NCBI RefSeq assembly: GCF_001426645.1
Contig: NZ_LMEX01000004.1
Location: 124,492 to 188,491, forward strand
Length of the DNA: 64,000 nt
Direction of reading: 5' to 3'
Source of the DNA: Rhodanobacter sp. Root480
Lineage (GTDB): Bacteria; Pseudomonadota; Gammaproteobacteria; Xanthomonadales; Rhodanobacteraceae
In this document: one piece after another, positions 17,471 through 26,040 of the stretch
How positions within the stretch are numbered: the stretch's first letter is position 1
Layout of the letters: each line of letters starts with the position of its first letter
Notes under the pieces: generated by a model
What the model saw: only the letters and a program-made list of their open reading frames with translations
Database searches by the model: none
What the model was told of the DNA's origin: nothing
Made by a program: the position numbers and the translations under genes

Positions 17471-17550
17471 CTGTAGGAGCGACTTCAGTCGCGATGCTCT
17501 TGCCTTGGAATTCCAGAGCAGAAGCGTCGCGACTGAAGTCGCTCCTACAG
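17471..17550. repeat. REP-like inverted element, copy 1
   Basis: Outer arms of 24 nt (17471-17494 and 17527-17550) begin CTGTAGGAGCGACTTCAGTC and are exact reverse complements. Each arm contains its own small palindrome GCGACT-TC-AGTCGC. It lies between the stop of cysNC and the start of alkB. Related copies are at 28973, 52091 and 53631. Confidence 0.88.
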
Positions 17551-17562
17551 AAGGGTGGTGGA

Positions 17563-19470
17563 TCAGTCGACGTCGGGAGCGTTCAACCGCGCCAGCAGTT
17601 GCTGGGTAACCTGCTCGGCCAGTTGTTCCGCCCGCTGCCCGGCCGTGACCAGATGGATATCCGGCGCCTCGGGCTTTTCGTACGGCGAGTCGATACCGGT
17701 GAAGTTGCGGATCTCGCCCGCACGCGCCTTCTGGTAGAGGCCCTTCGGATCGCGCGCTTCGCATTCGGCCAGCGTGGTGTCCACGAACACTTCCAGGAAC
17801 TCGCCGGTGTCGAACAGTTCGCGTGCCGAGCGGCGCTCGCTCTGGTACGGCGAGATCACGCTGACCAGCACGATCAATCCGGCGTCCACCATCAGGTGCG
17901 CCACCTCGGCCACGCGGCGGATGTTCTCCACGCGAGCCTCCGGGGTGAAGCCCAGGTCCTTGTTGATGCCGTGGCGCACGTTGTCGCCATCCAGCAGGTA
18001 GGTGTGATAGCCGAGCACGTGCAAGCGCCGCTCCACCAGGTTCGCGATGGTGGATTTGCCGGCGCCGGACAAGCCGGTAAACCACAGGCACGTCGGCTGC
18101 TGGCCCTTGCTGGAGCCACGCACGGACTTGTCGATATCCATGTGCTGCCAATGCACGTTGGACGAACGGTCCAGCGCGAAATCCAGCATGCCGCAGGCGA
18201 CCGTGGCGTTGCTCTGCCGATCGATCAGGATGAAGCCGCCCAGCGTGCGGTTGGCGGTATAGGCCTCGAACGCGATGGCGTCGTCCAGACCCACCGTGCA
18301 ATAGCCCACCTCGTTGAGATCCAGGTGGCGCGCAGCCAGCTTGGCCTGGCTGTTCACATCCACCTTGTGCTTGATCGACATCACCCGCGCATTGACGGTG
18401 CGGGTGCCGATCTTCATCCAGTAGGTGCGGTTGGGCAACAGGGTGGTGTCGCCCATCCACAGCAGGTGGCAGGTGAACTGGTCGGCTACCGGCGCCGGGC
18501 GCAGCGCATCGGCGATCACGTCGCCGCGGCTGGCGTCGATCTCGCGGTCGAAGCAAAGCGTGACCGCCTGCCCTTCGACGGCGCTGTCCAGATCACCATC
18601 GGCGGTGACGATGCGATCGATGCGCGCGCGCTGCACGCCCGGCTGCACCACGATCTCGTCACCGCGCGAAACGCGGCCACCACTGATGGTGCCGGCGTAA
18701 CCCCGGAACGATTGATCCGGGCGGTTTACCCATTGCACCGGCATGCGGAAATCGTCGGCATGTACTGTCGCCACATCGACCGTTTCCAGCACTTCCAGCA
18801 GGCTTTCGCCCTGGTACCACGGCATGCGCGGCGAACGGCTGCCCACGTTGTCGCCGGTAAGCGCCGCCACCGGCAGGCAATGCACATCGGTGATACCCAG
18901 ATCCTGCGCCAGTTGCCGGTACTGGGTGGCGATGGTTTCGTAGGTGGCCTGGTCGTAATCGACCAGATCCATCTTGTTCACCGCCAGCACCACGTGGCGG
19001 ATGCCCAGCAGGCCACATATATAAGTGTGACGGCGCGTCTGCGGCAGCAGGCCCTTGCGCGCATCGACCAGTACCACGGCCAGCTCGGCATTGGAGGCGC
19101 CGGTGGCCATGTTGCGGGTGTACTGCTCGTGTCCGGGGCAATCGGCCACGATCAGGCTGCGCCGCGCGGTGTGGAAGTAGCGGTACGCCACGTCGATGGT
19201 GATGCCCTGCTGGCGCTCGGCATCCAGGCCGTCGGTGAGCAGGGAGAAGTCCAGTACGTCGCTGCCGTCACCGCGCTGGCGCTTGCTTTCGCGCGCCAGG
19301 GTGTCGAGCTGGTCGTCCGACAGCATGCCGGCGTCATACAGCAGGCGGCCCAGCAAGGTGCTCTTGCCGTCGTCCACGCTGCCGCAGGTGATGAAACGCA
19401 GCAGGCTCTTGGAAGCCGTGGCCGCGGCCACGGCGGCCGTATCGACGACGATGTCAGGTTGTGCATTCAT
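17563..19470 (-). CDS. cysNC: Bifunctional ATP sulfurylase large subunit / APS kinase
   Basis: 635 residues, the size of the fused CysN/CysC proteins of Xanthomonas. The N-terminal part (about 1-430) is an EF-Tu-like GTPase that drives sulfate adenylylation with CysD: P-loop [17 protein letters not shown] and NKMD boxes are visible. The C-terminal part (about 450-635) is adenylylsulfate kinase, which makes PAPS: P-loop GLSGAGKST and [13 protein letters not shown] are visible. Its ATG overlaps the cysD stop by one base (TGATG), so the two are translationally coupled. The PAPS reductase and sulfite reductase genes are not in the window. Confidence 0.97.
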   Translation of the reverse strand: MNAQPDIVVDTAAVAAATASKSLLRFITCGSVDDGKSTLLGRLLYDAGMLSDDQLDTLARESKRQRGDGSDVLDFSLLTDGLDAERQQGITIDVAYRYFHTARRSLIVADCPGHEQYTRNMATGASNAELAVVLVDARKGLLPQTRRHTYICGLLGIRHVVLAVNKMDLVDYDQATYETIATQYRQLAQDLGITDVHCLPVAALTGDNVGSRSPRMPWYQGESLLEVLETVDVATVHADDFRMPVQWVNRPDQSFRGYAGTISGGRVSRGDEIVVQPGVQRARIDRIVTADGDLDSAVEGQAVTLCFDREIDASRGDVIADALRPAPVADQFTCHLLWMGDTTLLPNRTYWMKIGTRTVNARVMSIKHKVDVNSQAKLAARHLDLNEVGYCTVGLDDAIAFEAYTANRTLGGFILIDRQSNATVACGMLDFALDRSSNVHWQHMDIDKSVRGSSKGQQPTCLWFTGLSGAGKSTIANLVERRLHVLGYHTYLLDGDNVRHGINKDLGFTPEARVENIRRVAEVAHLMVDAGLIVLVSVISPYQSERRSARELFDTGEFLEVFVDTTLAECEARDPKGLYQKARAGEIRNFTGIDSPYEKPEAPDIHLVTAGQRAEQLAEQVTQQLLARLNAPDVD

Positions 19471-20402
19471 CAGAAATAACCCTCCTGCTTCTTGCGTTCC
19501 ATCGAGGCGGTGGGGTCCTGGTCGATCACCCGCCCCTGTCGCTCGGAACTGCGCGAGGTGGCCATTTCCTCGATGATGCTTTCCAGCGTGGTGGCGGAGG
19601 ATTCCACCGCCCCGGTCAACGGGTAACAGCCCAGCGTGCGGAAGCGCACCTCCCGCATCTGCACGGTTTCACCATCGCGCAAGGTGAAGCGCTCGTCGTC
19701 GACCATGATCAACGCACCATCGCGCTCGACAATCGGCCGCGGCTTGGCGAAATACAGCGGTACCACCGGGATGTTCTCGCGCTGGATGTACAGCCACACA
19801 TCCATTTCGGTCCAGTTGGACATCGGGAACACCCGCACGCTTTCGCCCTTGCGGATATGCGTGTTGTAGGTGTGCCACAGCTCGGGACGCTGGTTTTTCG
19901 GGTCCCAGCGATGCTGCGCGTTGCGGAACGAGAAGACGCGCTCCTTCGCGCGCGACTTTTCCTCATCGCGCCGCGCCCCGCCGATGGCCGCATCGAAGCC
20001 GTACTTGTCCAGTGCCTGCTTCAACGCCTGGGTTTTCATCACATCGGTATGCACGGTGGCGCCATGCGTCAGCGGGGAAATACCCTGGCGCACGCCCTCT
20101 TGATTGGTGTACACGAGTACGTCTACATCACCTGCTGCCGCCACCTCGTTGCGGAAAGCGATCATCTCGCGGAACTTCCAGGTGGTATCCACGTGCAGCA
20201 GCGGGATCGGCGACTTGCCTGGATAGAAGGCCTTGCGCAGCAGATGCAGCAATACCGACGAATCCTTGCCGATCGAATACAGCATGACCGGCTTCTGGAA
20301 GCTGGCCATCACCTCGCGAAAAATGTGGATGCTTTCCGCCTCGAGGTCATCGAGGTGCGTACGCGGTGCTGCAGGGATGGTCATCAGTGGGAAGCTCGAC
20401 AT
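19470..20402 (-). CDS. cysD: Sulfate adenylyltransferase small subunit
   Basis: 310 residues. It makes adenylylsulfate from ATP and sulfate together with CysN. The PP-loop motif [12 protein letters not shown] and the conserved segments [33 protein letters not shown] and [12 protein letters not shown] are present. The annotated ATG (20402) has no good Shine-Dalgarno; a second ATG (20384) is equally weak. It is the first gene of a cysD-cysNC operon and its promoter carries two tandem met boxes. Confidence 0.97.
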   Translation of the reverse strand: MSSFPLMTIPAAPRTHLDDLEAESIHIFREVMASFQKPVMLYSIGKDSSVLLHLLRKAFYPGKSPIPLLHVDTTWKFREMIAFRNEVAAAGDVDVLVYTNQEGVRQGISPLTHGATVHTDVMKTQALKQALDKYGFDAAIGGARRDEEKSRAKERVFSFRNAQHRWDPKNQRPELWHTYNTHIRKGESVRVFPMSNWTEMDVWLYIQRENIPVVPLYFAKPRPIVERDGALIMVDDERFTLRDGETVQMREVRFRTLGCYPLTGAVESSATTLESIIEEMATSRSSERQGRVIDQDPTASMERKKQEGYF

Positions 20403-20459
20403 CGGGTGGCATCGGGAAACACGCCAACAGACCCAACTGATACGCGTCCCGGGGCACTC

Positions 20460-20497
20460 ATCTTAGGCCAATTTCATGAATAGACGTCCAGACGTCT
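20460..20497 (-). promoter_or_regulatory. cysD promoter with tandem met boxes
   Basis: Plus-strand AGACGTCC (20482-20489) and AGACGTCT (20490-20497) are two adjacent 8-bp boxes, one identical to the MetJ consensus and one with a single change. On the minus strand a TAAGAT -10 element is at 20465-20460, which puts the first box where the -35 should be; no TTGACA-like -35 is visible. A bound repressor would block RNA polymerase. The cysD ATG is 58 nt downstream. Confidence 0.75.
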
Positions 20498-20544
20498 TTT
20501 CATATCTTAATAACACGCGGCCATATGGACAGCCGCCACGGGGG

Positions 20545-20670
20545 CGCCCTTCGACTCCAGCCTGCGGCCTACGCTCGGGGTGACCGGCTGGGCGGGACCC
20601 TGGCCAACTCCGCCGAACACAAGCCCCCTGAACCGATCACCCTGAGCGTAGCGCAGCGGAGCCGAAGGGC
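20545..20670. repeat. Large imperfect inverted repeat, family 2 copy 1
   Basis: Left arm blocks GCCCTTCGACTCC (20545) and GGCCTACGCTCGGGGTGA (20566-20583) pair with right arm blocks TCACCCTGAGCGTAGC (20637-20652) and GGAGCCGAAGGGC (20658-20670), with a loop of about 53 nt. It lies between the amidase stop and the cysD promoter. A related copy is at 60142-60259. Confidence 0.75.
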
Positions 20671-20685
20671 CACCGCCCGCCAACG

Positions 20686-22083
20686 CTAGGCAATCACCGG
20701 GTACGTCGGCGCCGTATCCAGCGTAGCCGCGCACACTGATGCCAGCTCCAGCAGCCGTAGATCCGAACCCCTGGCGCCCACCAGCTGCAACCCCACCGGC
20801 AGCCCGTTGGGCAGATGGCCCATCGGCAGGCTCACGGCCGGGCAGCCGGCCAGGCTGGCAAAACTGGTGAGATCGGCCTGGGAGTCGGGTACCGGGCCAT
20901 CCAGCGGGAAAGCACCCTGCGGCGTGGTGGGCAGCACCAGCACGTCGACCTGGGCGAACAGGCGGCGCATCTTCAAGGTGGCGGCATCGAGCACGCGGTC
21001 GGCGATGGCGTAGTCGGCGGCACTCTTCTTCGCGGCAAAGTCGAGCATGCCGCGGAAGCGCGCGGACACCGGCTTGTCGGTATGGGCCAGGTCGCTGGCG
21101 AACGTGCCCAGCATCTCGGCCTCCATCAACAGCAGGCCGGCGCGGCGGGTGCGGCTGAAATTCCAGTCGGCGAAATCGACGGTGCGACGGTCGCTGAGGG
21201 CGTGCGGCAGTTTCGCCATCGCCGCCTCGAAGACCTCGATCACCTCGGACTCCACGCCTACGGCGGCCAGGTTCGGCAGCAGGCCCACGCGCAGGTGGCC
21301 CGGCTCCCAGTCCGGCAAGGCGAACGCCACCCGGCGGCGGCGCGAGCGTGCATCGTCGGCGTCGTAACCGGCCAGCACCTGCAGCAGCACGGTGAGGTCG
21401 TCGGCGCTGCGCGCCAGCAGGCCGACCGCATCGAGCCGACGCGCGGCCGTCACCATGCCGCGGGCGGAGATTTCGCCATGGGTGGGCTTGAGCCCGTAGA
21501 CGCCGCAATAACTGGCCGGGATACGCACCGACCCCAGGCTGTCCGACGCCACCGCGGCCACCGCCAGCCCCGCCGCCACGGCCGCCGCCGCGCCGCCGGA
21601 CGAACCGCCCGCGGTGTAACCGTGCCGGTGCGGATTGTGGGTGGCGCCAAAATGCGGGTTGTCGGTGGCGGCGCCCAACGCGCCTTCATCCATATTGGTC
21701 TTGCCGATCAGCAAGGCGCCGGCCGCGCGCAACCGGGCGGTGACGTGGGCGTCGTCCTGTACCGGCGTGTTGCGATCGGGCAGGCCCGCCCGGGTCGGCC
21801 AGCCAGCGACGTCGAAGTTGTCTTTCACCGCCAGCGGAATCCCGTCGAGCCGGCCGATCACGCCGTCGCGGCGGCGGCGATCCGCCATTTGCGCCTGGTC
21901 GTGCAGCAAACCGGCGCGCACATCCACGTAACTGTTGAGTTGCGGGTCGATCCGCTCGATCGCGCTCAGGTAGGCATCGGCCAGCGCCTGCGGCTGGACC
22001 CTGCCGACGGCCAGCCAGTGCAGCAATTGGCACAGGCTGGCCCGGCGCAGTTCGAAATCGGCGATCGGTGGCGTTTGATTCAT
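20686..22083 (-). CDS. Amidase-signature family hydrolase
   Basis: 465 residues from the second ATG (22083, MNQTPP); AAGGGA lies a good distance upstream of it, whereas the ATG two codons earlier is too close to that site. The Ser-cisSer-Lys triad of the amidase-signature family can be placed: Lys in GIPLAVKDNFDV, cis-Ser in AGGSSGG, and nucleophile Ser in the block following it (SDSLGSVRIPASYCG). GTNMDE-like text (GKTNMDEGALG) is also typical. The fold covers GatA, allophanate hydrolases, and aryl and fatty amide hydrolases; without GatB or GatC nearby it is not a GatA. Substrate unknown. No signal peptide is seen. It is divergent from the ETF-QO gene. Confidence 0.88.
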   Translation of the reverse strand: MNQTPPIADFELRRASLCQLLHWLAVGRVQPQALADAYLSAIERIDPQLNSYVDVRAGLLHDQAQMADRRRRDGVIGRLDGIPLAVKDNFDVAGWPTRAGLPDRNTPVQDDAHVTARLRAAGALLIGKTNMDEGALGAATDNPHFGATHNPHRHGYTAGGSSGGAAAAVAAGLAVAAVASDSLGSVRIPASYCGVYGLKPTHGEISARGMVTAARRLDAVGLLARSADDLTVLLQVLAGYDADDARSRRRRVAFALPDWEPGHLRVGLLPNLAAVGVESEVIEVFEAAMAKLPHALSDRRTVDFADWNFSRTRRAGLLLMEAEMLGTFASDLAHTDKPVSARFRGMLDFAAKKSAADYAIADRVLDAATLKMRRLFAQVDVLVLPTTPQGAFPLDGPVPDSQADLTSFASLAGCPAVSLPMGHLPNGLPVGLQLVGARGSDLRLLELASVCAATLDTAPTYPVIA

Positions 22084-22294
22084 GAGCATTCCCTTCGGAT
22101 CGTGCCCTGATTATCGCCATTGAACGCAAGTCGATTGCAAGCGCCGGTGCGTCTTCACACACATATCACGACACCGCCAACGGTCGCGTGTTTCCGCCTG
22201 CGTTGCCGCGCAGCACGCGAAACCGGACAATACGCAGTGGTATCGCGCATCCTTGGCGCCATGCCGCCCTTCCCACCTGCTGCCGGAGTCCGCG

Positions 22295-23902
22295 ATGAGC
22301 GAACGCGAAACCATGGAATACGACGTTGTCGTGGTCGGCGCGGGGCCGGCCGGGCTGTCGTTTGCCATCCGGCTGAAGCAGCTCAAGCCCGACGTCAACG
22401 TCTGCGTGATCGAGAAGGCCTCGACCATCGGCGCGCACATCCTGTCCGGCGCCGTGATCGAGCCGCAGCCGCTGGATGCGCTGCTGCCGGGCTGGCGCGA
22501 CAACCCGCCGCCGATCTGCATCCCGGCCGGCGAGGACCAGTTTTTCCTGCTCAGCAAGACCGGCGCGCGCAAGCTGCCGCTGCCGCCGGGCATGCACAAC
22601 CACGGCAACTTCATCGTGTCGCTGGGCGCGCTGTGCGCCTGGCTGGCGCCGCAGGCCGAGGCGCTGGGTGTCGACGTGTTCCCCGGCTTCGCCGCCGCCG
22701 ACAACATTTACAACGAGGATGGCTCGGTCGCCGGCGTGCGCATCGGTGACATGGGCGTAGCCAAGGACGGCACGCACAAGCCCGGCTACACCGAAGGCAT
22801 CGACATCAAGGCCAAGGTCACCGTGCTGGCCGAGGGCGCGCGCGGCAGCCTCACCAAGCAGCTCGTCAAGCGCTTCAAGCTGGATGCGGACAGCGACCCG
22901 CAGGGCTATTCCATCGGCATCAAGGAGCTGTGGCAGGTGCCCGCCGGCCGCGCCACGCCCGGCAAGATCGTGCACAGCTTCGGCTGGCCGGCCGACACGC
23001 GCACCTATGGCGGCGGCTTCATCTATCACCTCGATGGCGACCGCATCGCGCTGGGTTACGTCAGCGGCCTCGACTACAGCGACCCCGAATACAAGCCGTG
23101 GGAAGCGTTCCAGCAATGGAAGCACCACCCGCTGATCAAGCCCCTGCTGGAAGGCGGCAGCATCCTCTCCGCCGGCGCGCGCGCGATGGCCACCGGCGGC
23201 TTCCAGTCCCTGCCCAAGGTGGAAATGCCCGGCGCACTGCTGATCGGCGACACCGCCGGCCTGCTCAACGTGCCCAAGATCAAGGGCACGCACCAGGCCA
23301 TCAAGAGCGGCATGCTGGCCGCCGAGCACGTGGCCGAAACACTCGATACCCGCGGCTTCGACGCGCGCCTGCGCGGGTCGGACGTGATGGCCGAACTGAA
23401 AAAAGTGCGCAACGTGAAGCCCGGCTTCAAGAAAGGCCTGTGGTTCGGCATGGCCAATGCGGCCTGGGAAACCGTCACCGGCGGCGCCTCGCCGTGGACG
23501 CTGAAGAACAAGGCGGACTGGTCATCGCTGCACAAGCTCGGCGAATACGACGAGCCCGAGCGCGACTACGTGCAACGCACCCTGCCCCCGCGCGACCGCC
23601 TGGCCAGCGTCTACTTCGCCGCCACCGAACACGACGAAGACCAGCCCATCCACCTGCACGTGGCCGACACCGACATCTGCGCGACCAAGTGCGTCGAGGA
23701 ATACGACAACCCCTGCACCCGCTTCTGCCCGGCCAACGTCTACGAGATGGTGGCCGACGAAACCCAGCCACACGGCAAGCGCCTGCAGATCAACTCAGCC
23801 AACTGCGTGCACTGCAAGACCTGCGACATCAAGGACCCGTACGAGATCATCACCTGGGTCACGCCCGAGGGTGGCTCGGGGCCGAATTACCAGAATCTCT
23901 GA
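22295..23902 (+). CDS. Electron transfer flavoprotein-ubiquinone oxidoreductase
   Basis: 535 residues from ATG 22295, preceded by CGGAG at 7-nt spacing; the frame opens 14 codons earlier without support. The enzyme passes electrons from reduced ETF (fatty-acid and amino-acid dehydrogenases) to ubiquinone. The FAD-binding site VVVVGAGPAGLSF starts at residue 11. The C-terminal 4Fe-4S cluster has its ligands in FCPANVYE (C478) and CVHCKTC (C504, C507, C510). It is in the same direction as etfB and etfA, but two polysaccharide genes lie between them. Its TGA is followed immediately by the GTG of the next gene. Confidence 0.96.
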   Translation: MSERETMEYDVVVVGAGPAGLSFAIRLKQLKPDVNVCVIEKASTIGAHILSGAVIEPQPLDALLPGWRDNPPPICIPAGEDQFFLLSKTGARKLPLPPGMHNHGNFIVSLGALCAWLAPQAEALGVDVFPGFAAADNIYNEDGSVAGVRIGDMGVAKDGTHKPGYTEGIDIKAKVTVLAEGARGSLTKQLVKRFKLDADSDPQGYSIGIKELWQVPAGRATPGKIVHSFGWPADTRTYGGGFIYHLDGDRIALGYVSGLDYSDPEYKPWEAFQQWKHHPLIKPLLEGGSILSAGARAMATGGFQSLPKVEMPGALLIGDTAGLLNVPKIKGTHQAIKSGMLAAEHVAETLDTRGFDARLRGSDVMAELKKVRNVKPGFKKGLWFGMANAAWETVTGGASPWTLKNKADWSSLHKLGEYDEPERDYVQRTLPPRDRLASVYFAATEHDEDQPIHLHVADTDICATKCVEEYDNPCTRFCPANVYEMVADETQPHGKRLQINSANCVHCKTCDIKDPYEIITWVTPEGGSGPNYQNL

Positions 23903-25990
23903 GTGGCCGAGGGCAATCCGCTGATCGGCCAATTGTCATGGCGACTGAAACGCCTCGGGTACCTGCTGCAGCGCACGCGCGGCAGCTTCGCGCTGCGCGG
24001 CATACGCGGCACGCTGGCGCGCATGCGCCAGGAATTCGAGTCACGCCCCGAGCGCGATGAGGCACTGGCGCTGCTGCCGCTGGACGAACCGTTCACCCCC
24101 TTCGCCCTGCCGGTCAGCAACCAGCCGCAGGTATCGGTGATCATTCCGGTCCACGGCAAGCTCGCCTATACCCTGGCCTGCCTGCGCTCGCTGGCGCGCC
24201 ACGGCGCACAGGCGCCCTTCGAAGTCATCGTGGTCGACGACGCCTCTCCCGACGACAGCGCCACCACACTGGCGCAGATCGATGGCGTACAGCTGCTGCG
24301 CAACCCGGCGAATCTCGGCTTCATCGGCAGCAGCAACGCGGGCGCGGCGCAGGCGCGCGGCGAATTCCTGCTGTTCCTCAACAACGACACGCAGGTCACG
24401 CCGGGCTGGCTGGATGCGCTGCTGCGTTGCTTCGCCGAGCGCGCGGACTGCGGTATCGCCGGCAGCCGGCTGGTCTACCCCGATGGCCGCCTGCAGGAAG
24501 CCGGTGGCCTGGTGTTCGCCGACGGCAGTTGCTGGACCACCGGCCGTTTCGAGCGGCGCGATGCATCAGCATTCCGCTACCGTCGTGAGACCGACTATGT
24601 CTCCGGCGCCTCATTGATGATCCGACGCGAGGTGTTCCAGCGCCTCGGCGGCTTCGACGCGCGCTACGCACCGGCTTACTACGAAGACACCGACCTCGCC
24701 TTCGCCGTGCGCCACATCGGTCTGCGCGTGTATTACGAACCCGCCAGCCTGGTGATCCACTGCGAAGGCATCAGTGCGGGCACCGACCTCGGCAGCGGCA
24801 TGAAGCGGTACCAGTCGATCAACCAGGCGAAGTTCATCGACAAGTGGGCGACCCAGCTGGCAGCGCAGCCGCCCGCCGGCACCGCGCTGGAGCGCGCGAT
24901 CCGCTGGCGCAAGCGCGGTCGCGTGCTGGTGGTGGATGCGATGACGCCGGAGCCCACCCGCGATTCCGGGTCGTTGCGCCTGCACGCGATCCTGCAACTG
25001 CTGGACGCGCAAGGCTGGAGCACCAGCTTCATTCCCGACGACGGCCGCGCAAGCAGCCGTGAAATCGCCGCCCTCGGCGAACTCGGCTGTGAAACCTCGC
25101 TGGAGAGCGTGCCCGCCTGGCTGCGCCGGCATGGCCACGAACTGCACGCGGTGATCCTGTGCCGGCACACCGTGGCCGGCCAGTATGCGGAGCTGGTGCG
25201 TCGCGATGCGCCGAAAGCGAAGCTGCTGTTCGACACCGTGGATCTGCACTTTCTGCGCGAGCAGCGCGCGGCCGAACACGGCGGCAGCAGCATGCTGGCG
25301 CACCAGGCCGCCGCCTCGCAGCGCAGCGAGCTCGCCCTGATCGCGCGCAGTGATGTCAGCTTCGTGGTCAGCCCGCACGAGAAGGCGCTGCTGGCAGAGC
25401 TGGTGCCGCAGGCGCAGGTCGAGCTGCTGTCCAACATCCACCCGGTTCACGGTTGCGGGCAGCCTTTCGCCGGGCGCGCCGACCTGCTTTTCATCGGCGG
25501 TTACGGCCACCCGCCCAACAGCGACGCCATCCGCTGGATCGCCAGCGAGATCCTGCCGCGACTGCGCCAGGTCATGCCAGACATCCGCCTGCACGTCTTC
25601 GGCGACATGCCGGATACCGCACGACGCGAGCTCGACACACCCGGCCTCGAACTGCACGGGCGCGTCGCCGACCTGACGCCGTGGATGGACAGCTGCCTGG
25701 CTTCGCTGGCGCCGCTGCGTTTCGGCGCCGGCGTCAAGGGCAAGATCAACCTGTCGATGAGCCACGGCCTGCCGGTGATCGCCACCACCATCGCCGTGGA
25801 AGGCATGCAGCTGGGCGACGGCACCAACGTGCTGGTGGCTGACGATGCCGCCGCCTTCACCGACGCCGTGCAACGGCTCGCGCACGACGAAGCGCTGTGG
25901 CGGCAATTGTCCGAACAAGGGCTGGACAACGTGCGCCAGCACTTCTCCGCCGACGCCGCCGACGCCGCCCTGCATCGCGTGCTGGATTGA
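23903..25990 (+). CDS. Two-domain glycosyltransferase (GT2 plus GT4)
   Basis: 695 residues if the GTG at 23903, directly after the ETF-QO stop codon, is used; an in-frame ATG is at residue 41. Residues about 70-310 form a GT2 domain: VSVIIPVHGKLAYTLACL, VVDDASPDDS, FLNNDTQVTPGW carrying the DxD-like metal site, then YYEDTDLAF. Residues about 335-690 form a GT4-like domain of the kind seen after GT2 in rhamnan or O-antigen synthases, with LFIGGYGHPPNSDAI, HVFGDMP and SLAPLRFGAGVKGKINLSMSHGLPVIAT. It has no membrane helices and should work on the cytosolic face of the inner membrane. Likely co-transcribed with ETF-QO, although functionally it belongs to the O-antigen locus. Confidence 0.9.
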   Translation: MAEGNPLIGQLSWRLKRLGYLLQRTRGSFALRGIRGTLARMRQEFESRPERDEALALLPLDEPFTPFALPVSNQPQVSVIIPVHGKLAYTLACLRSLARHGAQAPFEVIVVDDASPDDSATTLAQIDGVQLLRNPANLGFIGSSNAGAAQARGEFLLFLNNDTQVTPGWLDALLRCFAERADCGIAGSRLVYPDGRLQEAGGLVFADGSCWTTGRFERRDASAFRYRRETDYVSGASLMIRREVFQRLGGFDARYAPAYYEDTDLAFAVRHIGLRVYYEPASLVIHCEGISAGTDLGSGMKRYQSINQAKFIDKWATQLAAQPPAGTALERAIRWRKRGRVLVVDAMTPEPTRDSGSLRLHAILQLLDAQGWSTSFIPDDGRASSREIAALGELGCETSLESVPAWLRRHGHELHAVILCRHTVAGQYAELVRRDAPKAKLLFDTVDLHFLREQRAAEHGGSSMLAHQAAASQRSELALIARSDVSFVVSPHEKALLAELVPQAQVELLSNIHPVHGCGQPFAGRADLLFIGGYGHPPNSDAIRWIASEILPRLRQVMPDIRLHVFGDMPDTARRELDTPGLELHGRVADLTPWMDSCLASLAPLRFGAGVKGKINLSMSHGLPVIATTIAVEGMQLGDGTNVLVADDAAAFTDAVQRLAHDEALWRQLSEQGLDNVRQHFSADAADAALHRVLD

Positions 25991-26040
25991 CCCCGGCCAC
26001 CTCAACCGCGATGCTCCGGCATCACTCCCGATAGGCCGTC

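Noticed and set aside
17494-19479. A 661-codon open frame on the plus strand
   Set aside because: Antisense to cysNC, no recognisable domain and the same shadow-frame composition.
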